Source: Spiractinospora alimapuensis (GTDB lineage Bacteria; Actinomycetota; Actinomycetes; Streptosporangiales; Streptosporangiaceae). From it: a stretch of 64,000 nt of DNA. Location: the NCBI RefSeq assembly GCF_018437505.1, contig NZ_CP072467.1, positions 2,666,001 to 2,730,000 on the forward strand, read 5' to 3'. Position 1 is the stretch's first letter. Each line of letters starts with the position of its first letter. Made by a program: the position numbers and the translations under genes. Positions 9,168 to 18,187 of this stretch are shown one piece after another. The notes beneath the pieces are model-generated. The model had not been told where the DNA came from, did no database searches, and saw only the letters and a list, made by a program, of their open reading frames with translations.

Positions 9168-10457
9168 GTGAGCCAGGACGACAGCCAGGGATGGCGGGCG
9201 CCCGACAGCGCGCGCCCCTCCGAGCCGGCTGTCGACTCCCCGTGGGCCGTCCCCGGTGGAACGCCGCCTCCCTCCCCGACCTCGCCCACGCCGCCGCGGC
9301 ACGACCCCGGCTACGGTTACGGAGCGTCCGCGCCGGGAGGCCCCCCGCCGGGCTATCCCCCTGGCGGGTTCGCCGCTCCGGGCTACTCCACCCCCCACCA
9401 ACGGCCACCCGAGCCGAGGCCGGGCATCATCGCCCTGCGCCCGATCGGGATGAGCGAGATCTTCAACGGCGCCTTCGGATACATCCGCCGCAACCCGCGC
9501 GCGACGCTGGGCCTGTCGGTGATCGTGATGGCGGCGGCGAGTGCCGTGGAGAGCTACGGCGCCGCCGTGTTCCTCGACGAGACCGTGACCCTCGTCCAGG
9601 ACGCCTTCGTGGATCCCACCGTCCTGGACCAGGATCCCGAGACCATGAGCGCGGGAGGGACGTGGAGCACGGTCGCCGGCCTGGTGATCACCCTGTTCTC
9701 GTCGATGATCCTCACCGGCCTGCTGACCCTCGTCGTGAGCCGCGCGGCGCTGGGGAACACCACGAGTCTCGGCGCGGCCTGGCGCGGCGCGCGTGGCCGG
9801 CTGCCGGCGGTGGTGGGAGTCACGGTGCTGGTGACGCTCACCGTGCTGGCGCTCACCGCGGCGTGGGTGGGATTCATCGCCCTGATGACCGGTCTACTGG
9901 GCAATGTCACCGGGGTGATGGTCTCCGTCCCCGTCATCATCGCGTTGGTGGCGGTGACCGCGTGGATCTACATCCGCTTCGCGCTCGCCGTCCCGGCCGT
10001 CGTGCTGGAACGGCTCGGCCCGCTCGCGGCGATGCGCCGCTCCTGGCGGCTGATGCGTGGGAGTTGGTGGCGTTGTTTCGGCATCATCCTGCTCGCCTCC
10101 GTCATCATCTACGCGCTCCAACAGTTGCTGACCATTCCGTTCACCGTCGGAGCGGGCGTCGTCAGTTGGGTGGGGCAGGGCGCGGCGTGGACGCTGCCGG
10201 CCAGCACGGGCGTGCTGTTCCTGGGCACCCTGCTGTTGGTGGCGCTCAGTTACCCGTTCCTGACCGGCGTCAACGCGTTGCTCTACCTCGACCTGCGGAT
10301 GCGCCGGGAGGGCCTGGACCTGCACCTGCAGACCATGCACCGCTCTGAGGAGCCGCTGGACGAGAACGCCCTCCTCCCCGTTCCGGCCCCGACCGCGGGT
10401 GCCAGCGCGGGGACCGGCCCCGCCGCGGGCTCCGCGGCGCCGGGGGCCACCGAGTGA
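9168..10457 (+). CDS. Polytopic membrane protein heading the MoxR operon
   Basis: This 429-residue protein has a Pro/Gly/Tyr-rich cytoplasmic N-terminus (about 1-85), then about six hydrophobic segments and a charged Ala/Pro-rich C-terminus. It resembles membrane proteins annotated as glycerophosphodiesterase membrane-domain-like, but no catalytic motif is present, so the function is unknown. The start is a GTG preceded by AGGAGGT eight bases upstream. Its stop overlaps the start of the next gene as GTGA. By position it corresponds to Rv3689, first gene of a conserved actinobacterial MoxR cluster. Confidence 0.8.
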   Translation: MSQDDSQGWRAPDSARPSEPAVDSPWAVPGGTPPPSPTSPTPPRHDPGYGYGASAPGGPPPGYPPGGFAAPGYSTPHQRPPEPRPGIIALRPIGMSEIFNGAFGYIRRNPRATLGLSVIVMAAASAVESYGAAVFLDETVTLVQDAFVDPTVLDQDPETMSAGGTWSTVAGLVITLFSSMILTGLLTLVVSRAALGNTTSLGAAWRGARGRLPAVVGVTVLVTLTVLALTAAWVGFIALMTGLLGNVTGVMVSVPVIIALVAVTAWIYIRFALAVPAVVLERLGPLAAMRRSWRLMRGSWWRCFGIILLASVIIYALQQLLTIPFTVGAGVVSWVGQGAAWTLPASTGVLFLGTLLLVALSYPFLTGVNALLYLDLRMRREGLDLHLQTMHRSEEPLDENALLPVPAPTAGASAGTGPAAGSAAPGATE

Positions 10458-11089
10458 CTCCCCCGCTGGGCCTCCACGTGGATCGCGACACCGCGGACCG
10501 GCTCGCCCGTGAGGAACTGTCGAAGCCGGAGTACGCCGAGGGGCAGCCGTCGCTGATCGAGCGGTTGTGGCGGGCGTTCTGGGAGTGGGTCGACAGCCTG
10601 CTCTCCGACATCGCGCCCGACATCCCCGGATCCGTGGTCGTGGGGCTCGTACTCCTGGTGTTGGCGATCGCCGTCGTCGTGCTGGTCATCTACCTGCGCC
10701 CCGCGCGGCGCGCGCGCGGCGCGGGGCTCGGCTTCGACGTCGACGCGGTGTTGAGCGCGGCGGAGCACCGGCGGCTGGCCGACGAGCGCGCCGCCGCAGG
10801 CGACCACGCCGACGCGATCCGCGAACGCCTGCGCGCGATCAACCAGGAGCTCGAGGATCAGGTGATTCTCTCGCCCCGCCCCGGCCGGACGGCCACCGAG
10901 ATCGCCAACGAGGCGGCGGAGTCCCTCGGCGACAGCGCCGCGCCGCTCCACGAGGCGGCCCGCGTCTTCAACGACGTCTGGTACGGCACGCACCCGGCGA
11001 CGGCCGAGGGCTACCAGACCCTGGTGTCGGCCGACGAGGCCGTCCAACACCACGAGACCTCGCCAGAACCCCACCGGACGCACTCATGA
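10454..11089 (+). CDS. DUF4129 membrane protein
   Basis: This 211-residue protein begins with an amphipathic region (SLIERLWRAFWEWVDSLL), has one transmembrane helix at about 59-82, and a cytoplasmic DUF4129 domain with LRAINQELEDQVIL, GRTATEIANEA and a terminal FNDVWYG motif. DUF4129 domains commonly accompany MoxR ATPases and transglutaminase-like proteins; their molecular role is not established. It overlaps its neighbours by four bases on each side (GTGA and ATGA), showing tight translational coupling. Confidence 0.85.
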   Translation: MTPPLGLHVDRDTADRLAREELSKPEYAEGQPSLIERLWRAFWEWVDSLLSDIAPDIPGSVVVGLVLLVLAIAVVVLVIYLRPARRARGAGLGFDVDAVLSAAEHRRLADERAAAGDHADAIRERLRAINQELEDQVILSPRPGRTATEIANEAAESLGDSAAPLHEAARVFNDVWYGTHPATAEGYQTLVSADEAVQHHETSPEPHRTHS

Positions 11090-12289
11090 GCGGCCCCACC
11101 CCGACCACCGTCGTCACGCCCTCGCTCTCCCGCCAGTGGCGCCGCTGGCGCGGCCCGGTGGCGGTGATCGCGGCACTGTGCGGCGTCGCCCTCCTGCTCG
11201 CCTGGGGTACGGCGGGGTCCCAGGCCGAGGGAGACCTGGACCCCGAGGCGGTCGACTCCTCCGGGAGCCGCGCGGTCGTCTCGATCGTCGCGGACCAGGG
11301 GGTGTCGGTCACCCCCGCTCGGGACTTGGACGAACTGAACGACGCCGTCACCGACGACACGCTCACGGTGGTCACCCAGAGCCAGCGTCTCGACGTCGAC
11401 CAACTCGACGAGCTCGCCGCGATGCCCGGTGACCTGCTCCTGGTCGAACCCTCGGCCGCGGCGCTGGACACCCTGGCCCCGGGGGTCGCGCCCGCGGGGG
11501 AGGCCGCGCGCACGACGCTCGAGCCGCGCTGCTCGCTTCCCGCCGCGGACGCCGCCGGCGCCGCGACGGTGGGAGCCCAGGTGTACACGCCGCGGGACTC
11601 CGACGACGCGGAGGGCACCACCACCGTGGAGGAGTGCTACCCCTCAGTCGGCGGCGCGGCGCTGCTGCGGTTGGACGTCGAGACGGGGACCGGGCCGGAC
11701 GCGCGGGAACGCACCGTGACCGTGTTGTCGTCCGGAGACCCGCTGCGCAACGGCCGCCTGCGCGACGCGGGCAACGCGGCGCTCGCGCTGAACCTAGTGG
11801 GAGAGTCCGCCGACACCGTGTGGTTCATCCCGGACCGGGGCATCAGCAGCGGCCAGTCCTCCGTGTGGGACCTGTTGCCGCGCGGGTTCTACCTCGCTGT
11901 CGCGCAGGTGGGGGTCGCGGCGGTGCTGCTGTTGCTGTGGCGCGCCCGCCGGCTGGGGCCCCTGGTGCACGAGCGGCTCGCCGTGGTGGTGAGCGCGACC
12001 GAGACCACCGAGGGACGAGCCCGGCTCTACCAGGCGCGGCGCGCGTCGCAACGCGCGGCCGACGCGCTGCGGGCGGGGTTCCTGAACCGGGTACGCCCGG
12101 TGCTGGGCCTCACCTCGTCGGCCACCCGCGAGGAGATCCTCTTGACCCTCACGGAACGCAGCGGACGCGACCGAGCCGAGATCGAGTCGCTGCTGTACGG
12201 TACGCAGACCAACAAGGGCAGATCCGCCGATGCTGACCTGGTGAGTTTCGCCGAGAAGCTCGACGAACTGGAAAGAGAGGTGCTGGGCG

Positions 12290-12306
<17 letters not shown>
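11086..12306 (+). CDS. DUF4350 membrane protein
   Basis: This 406-residue protein has a transmembrane helix near 23-40, an extracytoplasmic DUF4350 domain (about 60-255) with a GATase-like pattern LLLVEPSAAALDTL and SSGDPLRNGRLRDAGNAALALNL, then a second helix near 265-285 and a cytoplasmic tail. Two cysteines (in EPRCSLP and VEECYPS) may form a disulfide outside the cell. The ATG overlaps the previous stop as ATGA. The gene runs 17 bases into the MoxR gene. It corresponds to Rv3691. Confidence 0.85.
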
Positions 12307-13273
<967 letters not shown>

Positions 13274-13283
13274 GTGGTCCGCT

Positions 13284-14588
13284 GTGGCGATCACCGGCAG
13301 GGCCGTACTCCTCGCGGTGTTGTCCGCGCCCCTTGCGTGGCTGCTCGCACCGTTGGGCGGCTGGGGCGTCTTCCTGGGCCTCACCGGCGTGGTGGTGGCG
13401 CTGATTCTGCTCGACACCGCGCTGGCGGCCAGTCCCCGACGGGTGGGGCTGACCCACGACGGTGACAGCTCGGTGCGGCTGGGTGAGTCGGCGTCGGTGC
13501 GCCTCGTCGTCGTGAACGAGTCCGGGCGCCGGTTGCGGGCGGTCGTGCGGGACGCGTGGCCACCGAGTGCGCACGCGACCCCGCGCACCCACACCGTCGA
13601 CGTCCCGGCGGGGCGGCGGCGGGCCGTCGGGATGACGCTGACCCCGTCCCGGCGGGGGGACCAGCACGCCTCCGGTGTGACGATCCGCAGCCTCGGGCCG
13701 CTGGGGCTCGGTGCCCGGCAGGCCACCCACGCGGCGCAGTGGACCGTGCGGGGCCTCCCACCCTTCAAGAGTCGCCGACACCTCCCCGGAAAGTTGGCGC
13801 GGCTGCGGGAATTGGACGGCCAGCAACGGGCGCTGGTCCGGGGGCAGGGCAGCGAGTTCGACTCGCTGCGGGAGTACATCCCCGGCGACGACGTGCGCTC
13901 GATCGACTGGCGGGCCACCGCGCGTTCGACGTCGATGGTGGTGCGGACCTGGCGACCGGAGCGGGACCGGCGGATCCTGCTCGTCCTGGACACGAGCCGG
14001 ACCTCGGCGGGCCGGGTCGGGGACACCCCCCGGCTGGACCACTCGATGGACGCGGCCCTGCTGCTCGCCACCCTGGCGGCGAAGGCGGGCGACCGAGTGG
14101 ACATGCTCGCCTACGACCGACAACCCCGCGCCCGGGTGGAGGCGCACGGCCGGGGTAGCGGCGTCGAGGCCCTGGTCCGGGCGATGGCCCCGCTGGAGCC
14201 CGAACTGCTGGAGCTGAACGCCCCCGGACTGGTGACCAGCGTGCTCACCAGCCAACCCAAGCAGCGCCACCTCGTGGTGCTCCTGACCGACCTCAACGCC
14301 GCGGCCCTGGAGGACGGCCTCCTCCCGCGTCTGCCGGCCCTGACCGCCCGTCACCTGCTGTTGGTGGCGGCGGTGTCCGACCCGCGCGTGGACGAGATGG
14401 CCCAAGGCCGCGGCGACGCCCGCAGCGTCTACGAGGCCGCGGCGGCCGAACACACCCGCGCCGAACGCCGCCGCCTCACCACCGAACTCCAACGCCACGG
14501 CGTGGAGGTCATCGACGCCCCACCCGACAAGATCGCCCCCGCGCTCGCCGACGCCTACATAGAACTCAAGGCCGCGGGCCGGTTGTGA
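13284..14588 (+). CDS. DUF58 (VWA-like) protein, probable MoxR partner
   Basis: This 434-residue protein has two N-terminal hydrophobic segments (about 5-50), a beta-rich middle part and the DUF58 signature with EYIPGDDVRSIDW, followed by a VWA-like domain starting ILLVLDTSRTS. Such proteins work with MoxR ATPases. The GTG start has GGTGG upstream. The gene closes the rightward operon; a hairpin with a T-run lies about 120 bases after its stop. In M. tuberculosis the next genes would be the SpoIIM-like and RDD genes; here a decayed regulatory cassette intervenes. Confidence 0.9.
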   Translation: MAITGRAVLLAVLSAPLAWLLAPLGGWGVFLGLTGVVVALILLDTALAASPRRVGLTHDGDSSVRLGESASVRLVVVNESGRRLRAVVRDAWPPSAHATPRTHTVDVPAGRRRAVGMTLTPSRRGDQHASGVTIRSLGPLGLGARQATHAAQWTVRGLPPFKSRRHLPGKLARLRELDGQQRALVRGQGSEFDSLREYIPGDDVRSIDWRATARSTSMVVRTWRPERDRRILLVLDTSRTSAGRVGDTPRLDHSMDAALLLATLAAKAGDRVDMLAYDRQPRARVEAHGRGSGVEALVRAMAPLEPELLELNAPGLVTSVLTSQPKQRHLVVLLTDLNAAALEDGLLPRLPALTARHLLLVAAVSDPRVDEMAQGRGDARSVYEAAAAEHTRAERRRLTTELQRHGVEVIDAPPDKIAPALADAYIELKAAGRL

Positions 14589-14658
14589 GACGCGTCAGAA
14601 GGACCGTTCCTCGGCGATAGGCCCCTGACGCACCCTCCCCCCTCGGTGGCACCGACCA

Positions 14659-14730
14659 CGCACCAGGCCAGGAAGTGGCGCCAACGAGCAACCAGAGGCC
14701 TAGCGGCGGGAGTCACGCGGAGCGCGTGGC
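14659..14730 (+). repeat. Left flank element of the decayed XRE/DUF397 cassette
   Basis: The segment reads like the left flanks at 40.4 and 41.4 kb: a CACCAGGCC(A/C)GGAA box, a spacer, then GAGTCACGCGGAGCG. It directly precedes a DUF397 gene, as at 41.4 kb. The relation is judged by eye. Confidence 0.6.
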
Positions 14731-14741
14731 CTTTTTGCTTT
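14711..14741. terminator. Hairpin terminator between DUF58 and DUF397 genes
   Basis: CACGCG and CGCGTG pair around a GAG loop, extended by flanking G-C pairs, and are followed by CTTTTTGCTTT. It lies between two convergent genes and has the hairpin plus T-run form of an intrinsic terminator for the rightward operon. The hairpin is also a member of the dispersed short palindrome family described in this window. Confidence 0.6.
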
Positions 14742-14764
14742 GGTCTCTTTCGTTGGGCGGTGGG

Positions 14765-14956
14765 TCACAGTTCGTCGCGGCGGACGGCGTCGAGGAAGGC
14801 TTGCCATTCGGTGGCGGGGAGGGTGAGGTGGCCGAGGTGGCGGTGCTGGGTGTCGCGGACGAGGACTGTGTGTGGGGTTTCGGCGACCTCGACGCAGTCT
14901 CCGCCATTGCCGTAGCTGTAGCTGTAGCTGTAGCTACTGGTGTGCCACGTCGTCAT
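14765..14956 (-). CDS. DUF397 small protein (cassette 1)
   Basis: This 63-residue protein has the DUF397 form: an N-terminal W..SSYS motif, GGDCVEVA, then VLVRDTQHRHLGHLTLP and a final EWQAFLDAVRRDEL. DUF397 proteins accompany XRE/DUF5753 regulators in actinomycetes (Scr1/Scr2 and WhiJ-type loci). Its N-terminus is odd: SYSYSYSY is encoded by four tandem GTAGCT units. The ATG has GGAG seven bases upstream. The XRE partner upstream survives only as a C-terminal fragment that overlaps this start, so the gene may be orphaned. Confidence 0.85.
   Translation of the reverse strand: MTTWHTSSYSYSYSYGNGGDCVEVAETPHTVLVRDTQHRHLGHLTLPATEWQAFLDAVRRDEL
14912..14935. repeat. Four tandem GTAGCT units inside DUF397
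   Basis: Four exact copies of the hexamer GTAGCT encode Tyr-Ser repeats in the N-terminus of the DUF397 protein. Because the unit is six bases, copy-number change keeps the frame but alters protein length. The related DUF397 genes at 41.5 and 42.3 kb lack it. Confidence 0.85.
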
Positions 14957-15120
14957 AGCTTTCTCCAAGGATCCTGAGTATGAGCGTGTGAGAGTCTGAT
15001 GGTGAGAGCGCTTGGCCTTGAAGCTGGCCGAAGAGGTTGCTCAGCTCATCAACGACTCCTGGTGCGTCGAACACCTCGCCCTCGGTGACGTGTTCCACGT
15101 AGGCAACGGTGCCCCGTGTG
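14934..15120 (-). pseudogene. C-terminal remnant of an XRE/DUF5753 regulator
   Basis: Read leftward the segment encodes AYVEHVTEGEVFDAPGVVDE and then LSNLFGQLQGQALSPSDSHT, the usual end of a DUF5753 domain, and stops at TAG overlapping the DUF397 start by about 20 bases. The same XRE-DUF397 overlap exists in the intact locus at 42.5 kb. The helix-turn-helix domain and most of DUF5753 are missing. The frame runs on upstream into sequence that belongs to the other strand of a different gene, so this is a truncated remnant. Confidence 0.7.
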
Positions 15121-15178
15121 TCCGCGCCCTCAAATTCCACACCCACCACACCATCACCGCCAAACTCACCACCAGCTA
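15121..15178 (+). pseudogene. C-terminal remnant of an RsbW-like ATP-binding protein
   Basis: The + strand here reads ALKFHTHHTITAKLTTS and a stop. It is almost base for base the end of the intact ATP-binding gene at 44.0-44.06 kb (ALKFTNHHTITAKLTT). Nothing else of the gene remains. It abuts the XRE remnant tail to tail, which is what a deletion spanning the divergent middle of an XRE/ATP-binding pair would leave. Confidence 0.72.
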
Positions 15179-15187
15179 AACCCACAG

Positions 15188-15256
15188 GGCCAGCAACCCA
15201 CCACCACGAACAACCAAAGCCGCCAAAGAATCTTGAGCCACGCGCAGCGCGACCTC
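15188..15256 (+). repeat. Right flank element of the decayed cassette
   Basis: After the ATP-binding remnant comes a block containing CCACCACCACGAACAACC, AAAGCCGCCAAA and GAGCCACGCGCAGCGCGACC. The same block, nearly identical, follows the intact ATP-binding gene at 44.13-44.19 kb. The last part can fold as CGCGC-A-GCGCG. It ends just before the stop codon of the SpoIIM-like gene. Confidence 0.7.
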
Positions 15257-15258
15257 GC

Positions 15259-16254
15259 TCAGCCCACCACGGGTGCGTTGGCGGGGCGTTCCATGATGTC
15301 GCCGCTGACTCCGCGTTGGGCGGCGGTGCGGCCGAGGGTGAAGACGTAGACCAGGAACAGGCCGAGGGCGGCGGCGCCGATGGAGATGCGGAGCCAGGTG
15401 ATGTGGACGTAGCCGGTCACGAAGCCCTCGATGAGGCCGGAGACGAAGAGCACCGCGACGAGACCGAGCGCGACCGCGATTCCGGAGCGGCCCTCCTCGG
15501 CCAGGGCTCGGCCTCGGGTGCGCGCCCCGGGTTCGATCAGGCTCCACCCCACCTTGAGTCCCACTCCGGCGGCGACGAACACCGCGGTGAGCTCCAACAT
15601 GCCGTGTGGGAGGAGGAGGCCGAGGAAGATGTCGCCCCTGTCGTTGGCGAACATGAACCCGCCCAGTACTCCCACGTTCGCCGCGTTGAGCGCGAGCACG
15701 TACAGCACGGGAAGCATCAGGAACACGCCGAGCACAAGGCACTGCGCCGCCACGAGCGCGTTGTTCGTCCACACCTGGGCGGCGAAGGCGGCGGAGTCGT
15801 ACTCGACGTAGTAGTTGGCGAACTCGTGCTCCACGAGGTTCTGGATCTCGTCGGGCGTGGCCAGCGCGGCCTGCACGTCCGGGTTTCGCGCCACCCAGGC
15901 GCCGACGCCCGTCGCGAACAGGATGAACGCCGCTCCGGCTGTCAGCCACCACCAGCGCAGCCGGTAGACGGCGGCCGGGAACGTCTCGGTGAAGAAGCGG
16001 CCGACCTCGCGCCACGCGGACACGTGACCACCGACGATCGCGGCGCGGGCCCGAGCGACCAGCCCCGACAGCCGTGCGGCGAGGGCTGGGTCCAGTCCGC
16101 CGGAACGGACGACCGAAAGGTGGGTGGAGACACGCTGGTACAGCTCCATGAGCTCGTCGACCTCGGCCCCGGTGAGGCGACGACGGCGCTTGGTCAGGCT
16201 GTCCAGGCGGTCCCAGTCGCGTCGGTTCGCGGCGACGAACAGGTCGAGATCCAC
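15259..16254 (-). CDS. SpoIIM-family (stage II sporulation protein M-like) membrane protein
   Basis: This 331-residue membrane protein begins VDLDLFVAANRRDWDRLD and has about six transmembrane segments with the SpoIIM-type stretches EFANYYVEYDSAAFAAQVW and LPHGMLELTAVFVAAGVGLK. SpoIIM in Bacillus is part of the septal peptidoglycan hydrolase complex; the actinobacterial homologue (Rv3694c-like) is of unknown role. The GTG start has AGGTG upstream. It is divergent from the RDD gene, as in M. tuberculosis. Confidence 0.9.
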   Translation of the reverse strand: MDLDLFVAANRRDWDRLDSLTKRRRRLTGAEVDELMELYQRVSTHLSVVRSGGLDPALAARLSGLVARARAAIVGGHVSAWREVGRFFTETFPAAVYRLRWWWLTAGAAFILFATGVGAWVARNPDVQAALATPDEIQNLVEHEFANYYVEYDSAAFAAQVWTNNALVAAQCLVLGVFLMLPVLYVLALNAANVGVLGGFMFANDRGDIFLGLLLPHGMLELTAVFVAAGVGLKVGWSLIEPGARTRGRALAEEGRSGIAVALGLVAVLFVSGLIEGFVTGYVHITWLRISIGAAALGLFLVYVFTLGRTAAQRGVSGDIMERPANAPVVG

Positions 16255-16353
16255 GCACCTGACTCTACTTGGCCGCTCGGTGTTACCCGTCAGTGCCGCC
16301 GATGGGCCAGACTGGAATGGTCGGATTGCGGTACAACGGGTGGAGGACCAAGG

Positions 16354-17163
16354 GTGTCCGAAACATGGGCGCACGATCGTGGCCCGGAGCAGGAGCCGGT
16401 GGTCACCGGGGACGCTGTCGTCCTGGATCTCCCTCCGGCGGGGTTCGCGACCCGCATGGTCGCGATCGCCATCGACGTGGCCGTGCAGGCGATCCTGTTG
16501 TTCTGTGTGATCGTTCTCGGCGCGGTCCTCACGGCGACCGCCGTCAGCGGCGCCTCGATCACCGCGATCCTCACGGCGCTGCAGGTGTTGGTCATCATCG
16601 GCTATCCGACACTGTGCGAGACGCTCACCCGCGGCCGCAGCCTGGGCAAGGCCGCCCTGGGCCTTCGGGTGGTGGGCACCGACGGGTCCCCGGAACGCTT
16701 CCGGCAAGCCCTGGCCCGCGCCCTCACGGGGTTGGTCGAGCTGTGGATGACCTTCGGCGTCGTCGCCCTGATCACGTCGCTGCTGAACCCCAACGGGCGC
16801 CGTATCGGTGACTTCCTCGGCGGGACGATCGTCGTACAGGAACGCGCCCCCAGCCGCACGACCGGCACGGTCCCGATGCCGGACCGGATGGTCCACTGGG
16901 CGGCCACCGCGGAGCTGTCGCAGATCGACGACAAGAGCCTGGCCATGGCCCAGCAGTACGTGCAGCGCTACAACGAACTCGTGGACCCCGCCCGGCACAC
17001 CATGGGAGTCCAGGTCGCGATGGCCGTCGCCCGCCGCGTCACCCCTCCTCCCCCACCGAACACGAGCCCGGTGGAGTTCCTGTCCGCCGTGCTCGCCGAG
17101 CGCCGCCGGCGGGAGCAGACGCGCCTCACCGAGATGACCGCCCGCCGCGAGGACCGCGGCTGA
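16354..17163 (+). CDS. RDD-family membrane protein
   Basis: This 269-residue protein contains an RDD domain (about 25-150) with the typical Arg in PPAGFATRMVAIAIDVAVQA, the motif LTRGRSLGKAALGLRVVGTDG, and NPNGRRIGDFLGGTIVV. The C-terminal half is soluble and charged. RDD proteins are small membrane proteins of mostly unknown role, with a link to ion transport in some. The GTG start has GGAGG seven bases upstream. It is divergent from the SpoIIM-like gene, matching the conserved Rv3694c-Rv3695 pair. Confidence 0.9.
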   Translation: MSETWAHDRGPEQEPVVTGDAVVLDLPPAGFATRMVAIAIDVAVQAILLFCVIVLGAVLTATAVSGASITAILTALQVLVIIGYPTLCETLTRGRSLGKAALGLRVVGTDGSPERFRQALARALTGLVELWMTFGVVALITSLLNPNGRRIGDFLGGTIVVQERAPSRTTGTVPMPDRMVHWAATAELSQIDDKSLAMAQQYVQRYNELVDPARHTMGVQVAMAVARRVTPPPPPNTSPVEFLSAVLAERRRREQTRLTEMTARREDRG

Positions 17164-17205
17164 GCCCACTCCCCTCTCACGCCGACACCGCCCCCTGGAG
17201 AAACC

Positions 17206-17559
17206 GTGTCCCCTGTCCACGTCGTCGCCATCGCCGACCACGAGATCCCCACCCGTCCGGCGCTTCGGATCGCCCCCGGCGACGTCGCGGAGGTGGGCGA
17301 GAACGACACCACATGGCCGGCCTTCGTGTTCGTCACGACGGCCTCCGGCACTGGTTGGGTCCCCGAACGCCACCTCGGCACCGAGCGCCCCACCACGACG
17401 GTCGTCACCGCCTACAACACCCGAGAGCTCCCCGTCTCAGCTCAGGACGAGCTCACCGTGCACGAGGACGACCCCGAGTCGGGGTGGAGCTGGTGCACCA
17501 ACAGAGACGGCCACGCCGGCTGGGTCCCCCACACCGTGCTCCGCAACAGCGAGGACTGA
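17206..17559 (+). CDS. Protein with two SH3-like domains
   Basis: This 117-residue protein is made of two similar halves, each ending in a GWVP motif (GTGWVPERHL and HAGWVPHTVL) with an acidic beta-strand segment before it, as in variant SH3 domains. There is no signal peptide, so it is probably cytoplasmic. The GTG start has GGAG five bases upstream. It follows the RDD gene by 42 bases in the same direction. No specific partner can be named. Confidence 0.78.
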   Translation: MSPVHVVAIADHEIPTRPALRIAPGDVAEVGENDTTWPAFVFVTTASGTGWVPERHLGTERPTTTVVTAYNTRELPVSAQDELTVHEDDPESGWSWCTNRDGHAGWVPHTVLRNSED

Positions 17560-17570
17560 CGGCGCCAGGC

Positions 17571-17640
17571 TCGTCACCACCCCCAAGGCCAGCCGACGTG
17601 GCCAAGAGAATAAGCCGCGCGCAGCGCGACCTTTGTGGGG
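17571..17640 (+). repeat. Short dispersed repeat, copy 1 of a close pair
   Basis: The block contains AAGGCCAGCCGACGTGGCC, AAGAGAATAAGCCGCG and CGCAGCGCGACCTTTGTGGGG. A copy with about 85% identity by eye lies 450 bases downstream at 18019-18090. The GCGCGCAGCGCG core is palindromic and recurs near 15.2, 44.2 and 44.3 kb. Confidence 0.7.
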
Positions 17641-17756
17641 TGACACCGACGTTTCCGAGGGCCGCAGTTCCCCCGACCGCGCAACCTGGGTGAGGGACCC
17701 GGCCTCGCCGAGTTCGTGGCGAAGCGGGGCACCGGGGATCGCCCGGGGCCCTACCG

Positions 17757-17781
17757 GGGTGGGCGACTTTCTCGCCCACCC
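17757..17781. terminator. Perfect 10-bp hairpin downstream of the SH3-like gene
   Basis: GGGTGGGCGA and TCGCCCACCC pair perfectly around a CTTTC loop. No T-run follows. It lies about 200 bases after the SH3-like gene and is a candidate transcription stop or RNA-processing structure. Confidence 0.45.
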
Positions 17782-18018
17782 GACCAGGGTCACCCAGGCG
17801 ATCCGCCCCGCGCCGTACGGACCTCATACGTCGACGGCTCGCCGGCCACAAAGACCCACATGCCAAACAGTGCCCGCCAGGCATCTCCACACGATGCGCG
17901 AGAGGTAACGGTCCCAAGGAGAAGCAAGGCGCGAAGCGCGTTGGGGCGATGGCTCCGCCTTCGCCCACCACCGCAAACAGGGCGCCGGGCAATGGCCGAA
18001 CCCATGACCAAGCCCGTC

Positions 18019-18090
18019 ACCACCACCCAAAGGCCAGCCAACGTGGCCAAGAGAATGAGCCGCACGCAGCGCGGCCTTCGTGGGGAGAGG
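18019..18090 (+). repeat. Short dispersed repeat, copy 2 of a close pair
   Basis: The block contains AAAGGCCAGCCAACGTGGCC, AAGAGAATGAGCCGCA and CGCAGCGCGGCCTTCGTGGGG, matching the copy at 17571-17640 in the same orientation. Confidence 0.7.
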
Positions 18091-18187
18091 TCTGCCGCTC
18101 CCGGCTCCCCCGGGCGCGCACCCGCCGGGTTTGCGGCGCGCGAAGCGTGACCCCACTACGACGGCCCCGGTGAGGCGCCGCCGGGGC

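Larger units (their letters stand above)
17560..18187. other. Gene-free region with dispersed repeats and a strong hairpin
   Basis: About 630 bases lie between the SH3-like gene and the downstream end of the ahcY pair. They hold two copies of a roughly 65-base repeat (17577-17640 and 18025-18088), weaker palindromes of the same type (around 17930-17952 and 18133-18153), and a perfect hairpin at 17757-17781. Open frames here show no coding character that I can support. Confidence 0.65.

Noticed and set aside
17453-17992. A 179-codon minus-strand frame in the repeat region
   Set aside because: It runs through two repeat units and overlaps the SH3-like gene; no ribosome site or motif.
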